This document shows, piece after piece, positions 16,855 through 24,224 of a stretch of DNA of 64,000 nt. A program made the translations under genes and the position numbers. Origin of the DNA: Bacilliculturomica massiliensis. Lineage in GTDB: Bacteria > Bacillota > Clostridia > Peptostreptococcales > Anaerovoracaceae. The notes beneath the pieces are model-generated. The model saw nothing but the letters and a program-made list of their open reading frames with translations, was not told the origin of the DNA and did no database searches. Every line of letters begins with the position of its first letter. Position 1 is the stretch's first letter. The stretch covers positions 62,001-126,000 of the forward strand of contig NZ_LR027600.1 of NCBI RefSeq assembly GCF_900605495.1, written 5' to 3'.

Positions 16855-16949
16855 GGTCCCCCGCTGCAATGGATCTTTTCACGTCGAAGTTCGCATTTAG
16901 AGGAATGGGTTTGGGCAGCGCATCTGAATTCGGAAGAATAAAAATACAA

Positions 16950-16978
16950 TTGACATTTATAAAAATTGAGCCTACAAT
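16950..16978 (+). promoter_or_regulatory. Strong sigma-A promoter of the FadR-type regulator
   Basis: TTGACA (16950-16955), a 17-base spacer and TACAAT (16973-16978) make the best promoter in the window. It predicts a start near 16985 and a leader of only about 20 bases. Confidence 0.8.
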
Positions 16979-17005
16979 CGAGGTGTAAGCATAAGAAGAG
17001 GGTTG

Positions 17006-17710
17006 GTGGCTGATATTTATTTTTATGATGTACCTTTATATCAAAAAACGATCAATAAAATTTATTCGTTAATTGATAACGCGGAGGTCCAGCCGGGAGA
17101 GAAATTTCCGCCGGAGCGGGAGCTTGCAGCCAGGTGGGGCATCAGTCGGAATTCTCTGAGAGATGCGTTTCATATTTTGGAACACCGGGGGATCATCGTT
17201 TCAAAGCAGGGAAGCGGAAGGTTTCTGCGAAGTAAGTCGGAAACAGACGCGATCATGAGCAAAACGAGTTTTCAGTTTGACAACATTTCTAAGAATTTAG
17301 AGAAGTGTTCGTTATACGATATCTATTGCGTCAGAAGGCTGCTTGAGCCAAAAGCGGTGGAACGGGTCACCATAGAGGCCTCCGACGAGGAGATCGGAAA
17401 AATCGAGGAAGGCTATAAACGGTTTGTGAGGATCTTCGAGCAGAGCGGAAAAACGCGGGAAGAACTGGACATACACAGACTATACGCCGACACCTGCAAG
17501 AACGCATTTTTGAGCGATATGATCGAGTACGCCCTGCAGTCGGTAGAGGATCTGATGGTGTACCGTTTCGCTGAGTATTATGGCAAACATACAGTGGAAG
17601 AATGCTCGCAGGCCCACGGTCTAATCATCGACTATATGAAAAAAAGAGATGCGGAGGCTGCCAGCCACGCCATGTTCGATCACCTGCAGCACACGATCGA
17701 TATGCTGTAA
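17006..17710 (+). CDS. GntR-family regulator, FadR/FCD subfamily
   Basis: A 234-residue transcription factor. The N-terminal winged helix (KIYSLIDNAEVQPGEKFPPE, RWGISRNSLRDAFHILEHRG) is followed by an all-helical FCD effector domain with acidic and histidine residues (DIHRLYADTC, AHGLIIDYM, FDHLQHT) placed as in its metal/ligand site. FCD regulators sense small carboxylates. GTG 17006 is used; a TTG at 17003 is possible, and AAGAGG is unusually close to both. It lies between the permease and the M28 operon, so either or both could be its target. Confidence 0.87.
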   Translation: MADIYFYDVPLYQKTINKIYSLIDNAEVQPGEKFPPERELAARWGISRNSLRDAFHILEHRGIIVSKQGSGRFLRSKSETDAIMSKTSFQFDNISKNLEKCSLYDIYCVRRLLEPKAVERVTIEASDEEIGKIEEGYKRFVRIFEQSGKTREELDIHRLYADTCKNAFLSDMIEYALQSVEDLMVYRFAEYYGKHTVEECSQAHGLIIDYMKKRDAEAASHAMFDHLQHTIDML

Positions 17711-17726
17711 ATAAAGAAGACTGCCT

Positions 17727-17790
17727 GCTCACCATATATACTTTTATACATGGTGGGCATAAAAAAGAATAAAATTGGTTCACCCAAAAT
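17727..17790. repeat. Dispersed hairpin repeat, copy 1
   Basis: The copy starts GCTCACC, has a complementary GGTGGGC (17752-17758), then ATAAAAAA, then AATTGGTTCACCCAAAAT ending at 17790. The two outer arms form a hairpin with an AT-rich loop. The same layout recurs at 17814 and 17980. Confidence 0.75.
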
Positions 17791-17813
17791 AAGGCGTGAC
17801 CAGATGATCTACC

Positions 17814-17864
17814 GCTCACCCTGCGAGGTGAGCAAAAAACAGCCCAAATTGGTTCACCCAAAAT
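17814..17864. repeat. Dispersed hairpin repeat, copy 2
   Basis: GCTCACC (17814-17820) and GGTGAGC (17827-17833) form a perfect 7-bp hairpin with a 6-base loop. AAAAAA and AAATTGGTTCACCCAAAAT follow. This is the shortest copy. Confidence 0.75.
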
Positions 17865-17979
17865 GCGGATCTGTGCAAATGCAAGCAGGATGGCAGGGTG
17901 ATACAGGGGCGTTCAGCCGTCCGGAATGGCGCGGGGGGCAGGATAAGGTCGCCGTGCTGCGCAGCCATAGGACCCAATT

Positions 17980-18030
17980 GCTCACCTTCCATGGGGTGGG
18001 CATAAAAAAGGACCAAATTGGTTCACCCAT
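17980..18030. repeat. Dispersed hairpin repeat, copy 3
   Basis: GCTCACC (17980-17986), GGTGGGC (17995-18001), ATAAAAAA and AAATTGGTTCACCCA. A flanking GGACCAAA/TTTGGTCC pair can extend the structure. The 471-base gap 17711-18181 contains these repeats and no credible gene. Confidence 0.75.
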
Positions 18031-18181
18031 TTTGGTCCAGGGCCAAAGGTCCCTGCGCGGCAAACGATAAAACGGTATTTTTCACTGACGATGCGGAAAG
18101 AAGGTGTTTATTATGATCTGTCAATAAGGGGCCGGCGGAATTTGGTTAAGATGAGATTTATAAAAGGAGGCGGAAAAAATC

Positions 18182-19930
18182 GTGGAATCTTTATGTCAAC
18201 GAATGCTGAATGAGTTAGATACAGATCGCTCCATGAAACATATTGAGTGGCTTACGGAACATACTCCCCATCGGATCTCCGGGACGGGTCAGGACCGGAC
18301 CGCGGCGGAGTACATACGCAGAGAACTGGAGTCTTACGGCTGTGACGAGGCTGAGATACTGGAATTTGAAACGTATAACAGCCGGCCGGGGACCTCTGAG
18401 TTTACGCTGACCGCACCCAAACGCATGAAAATGGAGAGTCGCCCATGCTGCCATATCGAGGCGACGCCTCCCGGCGGAGCCGTTTATGATCTGGTCTATG
18501 TGGGCGCTGGCGCAGAAGAGGACTACGCCGGGAAGGATGTACAGGGAAAAGCGGTGCTCGTGGAAGTCTCTTATGCACCTGCAACGCCGGAAAAAGGGAT
18601 GATCGCATATGATCACGGCGCGGCCGCCATGATCTGCATGAATTGGGGGATGAAGGACAAAGAAGTGATCTGTATGCGCGGACTGAAAGGAGTATGGGGT
18701 AATCCAACGCCGGAGAGTTATTGCAAAATCCCCAGGATCACAGGCTGCAGCATTACGAGAAAAGATGGGGAATATCTGCGGGATCTATGCAAAAGCGGAG
18801 AGCGGGTCCGGATCGAACTGAAAGTGACTGCAGAGCGGCTTTGGGAAACGCTGCCGCAGCCTATGGGCGTGGTACGCGGGAAAGAGGAACCGGAAAAGTT
18901 CCTGTTGGTCTCAGCACATCTGGATGCGTGGGAACCGGGGGTCACCTGCAATGCCACGGGCGATGGGACACAGCTGGAACTGGCGCGCGTGTTTGCCAAG
19001 TTCAAGGGAGAATTGAAGAGAAGCGTGTATTTCCTCTTCTGGAATGGTCATGAGATCGCGGAGGCGGCCGGTTCCACCTGGTTTGCGGATAACTATTGGG
19101 ATGATCTTTCCGAGAATTGTATTGGATATATCAATATAGATTCGACGGGCATGAAAGAGGCCACGGACTATGAAGTGGACGCTTCAAGGGAACTGTGCGG
19201 TTTTGCAGCCGACTGCATTCAATACGCTCTGGGAGAAAAGGTCCTTCCCCGGCCCCTGGGAAAGATCGGAGATCAGTCGTTCTTTGGACTTGGGATCCCG
19301 TCGATCTTCGGCCGCGTGGGCTTTACGAAAGAGCTGATCGAACAAAACCACGGAGCGACTCTGGGCTGGTGGAATCATACGGTCTCAGATGATCTGGATA
19401 AAGTGGACAGAGAGAATCTCGGCAAGGATGACCGCGCCCAGCTGGTCTGTCTTCTGGGCATGATCAACAGCGATATTCTGCCCTATGACTTCACCCAAAC
19501 GGCGAGAGACATCGAACAGAAGCTGGGCGGTCTGCAGACGTTTGCGGAAGGGATCGTGGACCTCAGTATCCTCAGAGAGCAGGCCGGCCTGCTCTGCGGA
19601 AACATTGAAAAACTCAATCGTCTGGCTGCGCAGCATAAGGGAGAGGGAGGCGATCCGGCATTTCAAAAGCGGATCAACAAAATACTCCTGAAGCTGAGCA
19701 GAACTCTGACGGGGCCGTTTTATTCGGCCTGCAGCCGTTATTCACAGGACAGTTACGGCCTGAGCGTATTGGCTAAGCCCATCCCATTGCTTTACCCTAT
19801 CGCTGCGATGAGCAGGATGGAAAAAACGTCTCTGGAATACCGGCTGCTGCTCACGCAGATGCTGCGCAACCGAAACATGCTGACCGACGCATTGAGAAAC
19901 GCCAATGAGTACATCGCTTCGCTGTATTAA
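18182..19930 (+). CDS. M28-family metallopeptidase/amidohydrolase with PA-like insert
   Basis: A 582-residue zinc-dependent exopeptidase-fold protein. The expected metal ligands are visible: HLDAW (about 247), the aspartate of NATGDG (about 259), the HE in GHEIAEAAGS (about 290, where most relatives have EE), the aspartate in NIDST (about 319) and the histidine in WWNHTVSDD (about 399). The 120-200 region resembles a protease-associated domain. No signal peptide is seen, so it is cytoplasmic, unlike most M28 enzymes. GTG start with AAAGGAGG. Operon position with a hydantoin-racemase-like gene suggests a small amide or N-carbamoyl substrate rather than a protein. Confidence 0.82.
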   Translation: MESLCQRMLNELDTDRSMKHIEWLTEHTPHRISGTGQDRTAAEYIRRELESYGCDEAEILEFETYNSRPGTSEFTLTAPKRMKMESRPCCHIEATPPGGAVYDLVYVGAGAEEDYAGKDVQGKAVLVEVSYAPATPEKGMIAYDHGAAAMICMNWGMKDKEVICMRGLKGVWGNPTPESYCKIPRITGCSITRKDGEYLRDLCKSGERVRIELKVTAERLWETLPQPMGVVRGKEEPEKFLLVSAHLDAWEPGVTCNATGDGTQLELARVFAKFKGELKRSVYFLFWNGHEIAEAAGSTWFADNYWDDLSENCIGYINIDSTGMKEATDYEVDASRELCGFAADCIQYALGEKVLPRPLGKIGDQSFFGLGIPSIFGRVGFTKELIEQNHGATLGWWNHTVSDDLDKVDRENLGKDDRAQLVCLLGMINSDILPYDFTQTARDIEQKLGGLQTFAEGIVDLSILREQAGLLCGNIEKLNRLAAQHKGEGGDPAFQKRINKILLKLSRTLTGPFYSACSRYSQDSYGLSVLAKPIPLLYPIAAMSRMEKTSLEYRLLLTQMLRNRNMLTDALRNANEYIASLY

Positions 19931-19940
19931 GGTTACGAAG

Positions 19941-20690
19941 ATGAAAAAGGAAAAAGAGAAATTTCAGCTCCTCGTATTGATCCCAAACAGCGGAATGAGC
20001 GGGGAGGAATTGAAAGACAGAAAAGAGATGCTGCAGGCATTCGCGTCGGACAGTACGGAGATCTGGGTGGAGTGCATCCCTGGCGGACCGAAAAGCATTG
20101 AATCCGAATACGAGGAGGCGGCAGCCGGCAGATATATTCTGGAACGGATCGGCAAGATCCCAGGGGAGAGGTTTCAGTCGGTCATCATTTACTGTTCCAG
20201 CGACCCGGCGCTCAGCGCCGCCCGTGAGATCTCACCTGTTCCGGTGATCGGACCGGGACATGCTTCGCTGATGATCGCCCAGGACTTAGGCGACCAATAT
20301 TCAGTACTGACTGTGCTCGAAGAGACGGTCGCTTTATTTGAAAGGAAGATCAGGCAGTTTCAATTTGATCCCACAAGGTGCAGATCGGTGAGAAGCATTG
20401 GAATACCAGTGTCGGACCTGAGAGTTGATCTGGAAAGGACCTATCAGGCCTTGCTTGAGGCAGGGAAGATCTGCGTCGGGAAAGACCGTGCCCATTGTAT
20501 CGTTCTGGCTTGTCTGGGAATGGCCGGACTTGGAGAACGGCTCCAAAAGGATCTGGGAGTGCCGGTTTTGGATCCGGCGCCCGTTTCCATACGCTACGCG
20601 GAATTGCTCCACAATGCGGTGTCAGGCTACAGCCGCGTCAGTTATCCGCAATTGAAAAGAGAGAGAGGAATAGAAAATGGAAAAGAATGA
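19941..20690 (+). CDS. Asp/Glu/hydantoin racemase-family protein
   Basis: A 249-residue two-domain racemase without cofactor. The paired catalytic cysteines are present in IIYCSSDPA (about 84) and VLACLGMAGLG (about 191), and the hydantoin-racemase-like PGGPKSIESEYEEA block lies near 48. The ATG at 19941, 10 bases after the M28 stop, was preferred to an upstream in-frame start inside the M28 gene. Hydantoin racemases let stereospecific hydantoinases use both enantiomers; ATC racemases belong to the same superfamily. The next gene, of the ATC hydrolase family, overlaps it by 14 bases. Confidence 0.82.
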   Translation: MKKEKEKFQLLVLIPNSGMSGEELKDRKEMLQAFASDSTEIWVECIPGGPKSIESEYEEAAAGRYILERIGKIPGERFQSVIIYCSSDPALSAAREISPVPVIGPGHASLMIAQDLGDQYSVLTVLEETVALFERKIRQFQFDPTRCRSVRSIGIPVSDLRVDLERTYQALLEAGKICVGKDRAHCIVLACLGMAGLGERLQKDLGVPVLDPAPVSIRYAELLHNAVSGYSRVSYPQLKRERGIENGKE

Positions 20691-21186
20691 AAAAACAAAA
20701 GTACAGGATGCAGTAAACCGTATGGCTGTCTACACGGCGCAGATGTATTATCATCTGACAAATGAGATGGTGAAAGACTATGGGAAAGAGGCCGCTACAA
20801 AAACGATCTTGAAGGCCATGCACGAGTTTGGCGTGGAAAGAGGGAAGAATATCCGGGCGAAAGTGGACGCTGCAGGGGAAGAGCCTACCATTGAAAATCT
20901 GGAGAGATTCTACGATATGCCCATCGACGAGGGCTGGGCCCCGGAGTATTCCGGAGAGGACGAACCCATCAAATACTTCAAAACGAAAGCCTGCGTTTAC
21001 GCGGACTATTGGATCGCGAAGGACTGGCGGGAGATCGGCCGTTTATACTGTGAAGTGGACCCCGCCATCCGGGAAGGGTACAGCGGCGATCTGATCTATC
21101 ACGTGGACCACATCATTCTCGACGGGGATCCGTACTGCGACGGCACCACCCGATACAGAAGCGGGGAAAGCGGGGGAGACAAGTAG
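20677..21186 (+). CDS. L-2-amino-thiazoline-4-carboxylic acid (ATC) hydrolase-family protein
   Basis: A 169-residue protein of the ATC hydrolase family. The C-terminal block YCEVDPAIREGY (about 125-135) followed by LDGDPYCDG is diagnostic. The characterised pseudomonad enzyme opens the thiazoline ring of ATC to give N-carbamoyl-cysteine, but the family is broad and most members are untested. Translational overlap with the racemase gene, and an M28 hydrolase upstream, would give racemise, ring-open and deacylate steps. That grouping supports ring-opening of a cyclic amidine or ureide; the exact substrate is inference. Confidence 0.8.
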   Translation: MEKNEKTKVQDAVNRMAVYTAQMYYHLTNEMVKDYGKEAATKTILKAMHEFGVERGKNIRAKVDAAGEEPTIENLERFYDMPIDEGWAPEYSGEDEPIKYFKTKACVYADYWIAKDWREIGRLYCEVDPAIREGYSGDLIYHVDHIILDGDPYCDGTTRYRSGESGGDK

Positions 21187-21253
21187 GAAAAAACAAGAAC
21201 GACAGCAACAAGAGCGGCAGCAGCGGCAGAAATCATCATATGGAGGTGAGAAT

Positions 21254-22381
21254 ATGGAAAATTCAAAGAGTAAGGATAATATCCTGACCTATCTTTTGAT
21301 CGGCGGCGCGTATATTTCATTCTGCGTAGGAGCGAGTTTCAGCACAGGACAGGAGCTGATGCAGTATTTCTCATCCTACGGCGCGCCTGGAATAGCCGGA
21401 GCGGTGATCGCGGTCATTCTGATGGTGGGCCTGATCATTTTGCTTCTCAAAGATACACAGAAATATCAGCTCGCGAATATGCGTGAACTGTTTGTGCATT
21501 ATGGGGGAGGAATACTTGGAACGATCATTTACATATATACTGTTTTTTACTTGTTCGTCCTTGTCGTCATGCTGATCTCGGGTTCCGGCGCTATTTTCAC
21601 GGAATATTTCGGGATCAATAACCTTCTGGGCAGAGCCATTATGACCCTTGTGATCTTTTCGACCGTTATTCTGGGACTGAATCGGCTGCTGGACATTTTG
21701 GGGAAATTGTCGTTTCTGATCATCATACTGATGCTGATCGTCGCTGTGGCGGGCATTGTCAGGCCGGTGGACGGATTTGCAGAAGGCAGCGAGATGGCCG
21801 GATCAATGGAGAATATACTGCGCCCCGGCGCAAACTGGTTCATCAGCGGTCTGATGTATTTCTCGTGGGCCATCCTGTGCCAGACGTCGTATGTGGCCAG
21901 CCTTTCCCGGAATACCACCCGCACACAGAAACAGCAGGTGAAAGGCCTGTACGTGGGGGGAGTTGGATTTATGCTGCTGGCTGTCATCCCGTCCATCGCG
22001 ATCATCTCGAATATCAGCATTTGCGGGAATTCGTCGATCCCTACCATCGCCATAGCCAGACAGGTGGGGCCGGCGCTCAGCATGATCTTCTGCGTGATCG
22101 TTGTGATCGCCATTTATACCACCTGTTCGCCGCTGCTCTGGTCCGTGGCCACGACCTTTATGGATGAGAAGAGCAAGTGGTTCAAGGCTGTAGTGGCAGG
22201 TTCTGTGGTCCTCGCTTTTGTCGGAAGCAATCTGGGATCCTTCGCGGAGATCCTGTACACGGGGACCTCGGTCTCAGCCTACGTCGGCTTCGTATTCATT
22301 GCAACCATTCTTGTCACGAAGTTTTTCAGGAGACCTGCGGCGCCGCAGTCAGAAGAAGATCAGAGACCGGAGACTGTATAA
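21254..22381 (+). CDS. YkvI-family membrane transporter (APC superfamily)
   Basis: A 375-residue integral membrane protein with about ten hydrophobic helices. The first helix GGAYISFCVGASFSTGQELM has the unwound glycine/serine pattern of LeuT-fold transporters and matches the YkvI family, which has no assigned substrate. It ends with a charged cytoplasmic tail. ATGGAGGTGA provides the ribosome site. As the last gene of the M28-racemase-ATC operon it is the likely importer of that pathway's substrate. The next gene is convergent, 33 bases away. Confidence 0.82.
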   Translation: MENSKSKDNILTYLLIGGAYISFCVGASFSTGQELMQYFSSYGAPGIAGAVIAVILMVGLIILLLKDTQKYQLANMRELFVHYGGGILGTIIYIYTVFYLFVLVVMLISGSGAIFTEYFGINNLLGRAIMTLVIFSTVILGLNRLLDILGKLSFLIIILMLIVAVAGIVRPVDGFAEGSEMAGSMENILRPGANWFISGLMYFSWAILCQTSYVASLSRNTTRTQKQQVKGLYVGGVGFMLLAVIPSIAIISNISICGNSSIPTIAIARQVGPALSMIFCVIVVIAIYTTCSPLLWSVATTFMDEKSKWFKAVVAGSVVLAFVGSNLGSFAEILYTGTSVSAYVGFVFIATILVTKFFRRPAAPQSEEDQRPETV

Positions 22382-22414
22382 CAGTCAGATCTGTTCTATG
22401 TGCAGAAGATAACA

Positions 22415-22843
22415 TCAGAGGGGCGGGGACGATTGCTTCCGAAAGGCAAAAAATTTCTGCCCCACAAAATTAAAAGCGGTAAAGAGCACCATGCCGGTGA
22501 GCAGAGCCACGTTGTCCGTGATCTTTCTGGACAGGGAAAAACGCCCCAGGGCCAGCAGAACGCCGGGTTTTGCCAGGCCGAAGGCCAGACCGTAACACCC
22601 GGCGATATTCAGCGCGAAGCGCACGGCGCTCCTGGCCACGGAATCGGTATTTCGGAAGGTGAATTTCTTATTCATGAAGAAGGAAAACACGCTGGCCAGA
22701 ATGTAGGACAGTCCGGAGGAGAGCCAGTAGTTCATGCCGGCCAGATTGTAAAATCCAAAGGTCAGCGCCGTTCCCAGAAGCGTGTTCAGCACGCCGACAA
22801 TGATGAAACGGACGGCCTCGTTGTTCAGTTTTTCGTGGATCAT
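22415..22843 (-). CDS. GtrA-family membrane protein
   Basis: A 142-residue protein with four transmembrane helices and the GtrA landmarks RFIIVGVLNTLLG near the start and SFFMNKKFTFRN in the middle. GtrA proteins are thought to flip polyprenyl-linked glucose for cell-surface glycan decoration. It lies directly downstream of a polyisoprenyl-type GT2 gene on the same strand, the classical GtrA-GtrB pairing. A strong hairpin lies in the 48-base gap between them and could set relative expression. Confidence 0.88.
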   Translation of the reverse strand: MIHEKLNNEAVRFIIVGVLNTLLGTALTFGFYNLAGMNYWLSSGLSYILASVFSFFMNKKFTFRNTDSVARSAVRFALNIAGCYGLAFGLAKPGVLLALGRFSLSRKITDNVALLTGMVLFTAFNFVGQKFFAFRKQSSPPL

Positions 22844-22861
22844 CAGTTGCTCCTGTATAAA

Positions 22862-22887
22862 GGCCTGTCCGTGGGTGCGGACAGGCC
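22862..22887 (-). terminator. Intra-operon hairpin between GT2 and GtrA genes
   Basis: GGCCTGTCCG and CGGACAGGCC are perfect 10-base arms around a 6-base loop. On the transcribed (minus) strand only TTTATA follows, so it is a weak terminator or a processing/stability hairpin. Confidence 0.5.
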
Positions 22888-22891
22888 CCGT

Positions 22892-23833
22892 TTATTTCTT
22901 TTCTTTAATAATATAGACCGGTCTGTTTTTTACCTCCAGATAAGTCTTGGAGAGATACTGTCCCAGGATTCCCATGCATAGCAGCTGTACGCCGGCGGAA
23001 AAGAGCAGGATACATGCCAGCGACGGCCAGCCGCCCACGGGATCGCCCCAGACCAGAGTTTTTACCACGATCACCGCCAGCGCGATGAAGGCGACGACGC
23101 AGAACAGGAATCCCGCCACAGAGGACAGGGCCAGAGGCGCGGTGGAAAAGGCCACGATCCCCTCAAAGGAGTAGAGCAGCAGCCTGAAAAAGCTCCACTT
23201 CGTCTCCCCGGCCACCCGCTCGATATTCTCGTATTCCAGCCATTTTGTGTCGAAGCCTACCCAGCTGAACAATCCTTTGGAAAAACGGTTGTATTCCCCT
23301 AGTTTCAGCAGTGAATCCACAAAGAGCCGGCTCATGAGCCGGAAGTCTCTGGCGCCGTCCACGATCTCCGTCTTTGAGATGTGGTTGATCAGGCGGTAAA
23401 ACATCCGGGCGAAAAACGAGCGGATCACGGGCTCGCCCTTTCGCGTCACCCGTCTGGTAGCCACGCTCTCATAACGCCTGCCGGTCTCGTCCCCTTCCAC
23501 CACATAGGAGAGCATTTCGGGAAGAAGGGAAGGCGGATCCTGCAGGTCCGCGTCCATGACGGCCACAAAATCCCCTTTTGCTTCTGTCAGACCCGCCAGC
23601 ATGGCGGCTTCTTTTCCAAAATTCCGGGAAAAAGAGACGTAGCGCACTCTCTCGTCCTTTCCGGCCAATCCGCGGATCACCTCCATCGTCCCGTCGGAGG
23701 AACCGTCGTCCACAAAGAGAAATTCAAAGTTGTAATCGGGCAGGCCGGCGGCCACCCGGGTGATCTCGTCGTAAAAAAAAGGAAGCGCTTCCTGCTCGTT
23801 GTAGCAGGGCACGATCGCTGTGATCAATTTCAT
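22892..23833 (-). CDS. GT2 glycosyltransferase (DPM1/GtrB-like)
   Basis: A 313-residue family 2 glycosyltransferase with two C-terminal transmembrane helices. ITAIVPCYNEQEALPFF at the start, DDGSSDGT (about 42), MDADLQDPP (about 95) and the RDFRLMSR acceptor loop (about 160) match polyprenyl-phosphate sugar transferases. It would load a sugar from UDP- or GDP-sugar onto undecaprenyl phosphate for the GtrA flippase. Its promoter should lie in the repeat-containing divergent region 23834-24224, but none was assigned. Confidence 0.9.
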   Translation of the reverse strand: MKLITAIVPCYNEQEALPFFYDEITRVAAGLPDYNFEFLFVDDGSSDGTMEVIRGLAGKDERVRYVSFSRNFGKEAAMLAGLTEAKGDFVAVMDADLQDPPSLLPEMLSYVVEGDETGRRYESVATRRVTRKGEPVIRSFFARMFYRLINHISKTEIVDGARDFRLMSRLFVDSLLKLGEYNRFSKGLFSWVGFDTKWLEYENIERVAGETKWSFFRLLLYSFEGIVAFSTAPLALSSVAGFLFCVVAFIALAVIVVKTLVWGDPVGGWPSLACILLFSAGVQLLCMGILGQYLSKTYLEVKNRPVYIIKEKK

Positions 23834-23878
23834 GATTCGTTCTCCGTTTAATGATGATTATGGAATGAAGTTCAGTCT

Positions 23879-23926
23879 GCGGCTATTCTGCCATGACTGG
23901 CCGCAGGCCATCATGGTAGAATCCGC
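23879..23926. repeat. Palindromic repeat element A
   Basis: The outer arms GCGGCTATTCTGCCATGA (23879-23896) and TCATGGTAGAATCCGC (23911-23926) are inverted copies with one wobble and one small bulge. An inner TGGCC-GCA-GGCCA hairpin fills the loop. The half-site GCGG..ATTNTNCCA is shared with element B. Confidence 0.75.
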
Positions 23927-23952
23927 GCATGGCGTCCGCCGCGCACAGAATC

Positions 23953-23985
23953 TGGTATAATAGCCGCTCTGCGGCTATTATACCA
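23953..23985. repeat. Palindromic repeat element B
   Basis: TGGTATAATAGCCGC (23953-23967) and GCGGCTATTATACCA (23971-23985) form a perfect 15-bp inverted repeat with a 3-base loop. Each arm contains TATAAT, on opposite strands, so the element could also act as a -10 box in both directions between divergent genes. Confidence 0.8.
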
Positions 23986-24224
23986 CATCCAAAGCCCCGT
24001 TGCCCGAATTTCTCATTATTCTTCCCCGGGGCCGGTCCCGGGCTGCATCCGCACTGCATCCGGGCTGCTCCGCCGGAAAGAGACGGCGCGGCCCGGAAAT
24101 TCCTGCCTTGTAGGGCGGCGTGTTTCTTGTTAAAATAGTAAAATAGCAAAATAATAAGAAAGCGGCGGCGCAGGCGGACATGGCGCGGGTTCCGGGTTTC
24201 CGCCCGGACGGGGAGATTTGTTTT

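Noticed and set aside
17750-18070. Open frames on both strands across the repeat gap
   Set aside because: They are produced by the repeated hairpin units, contain repeat-derived peptides only and lack ribosome sites.
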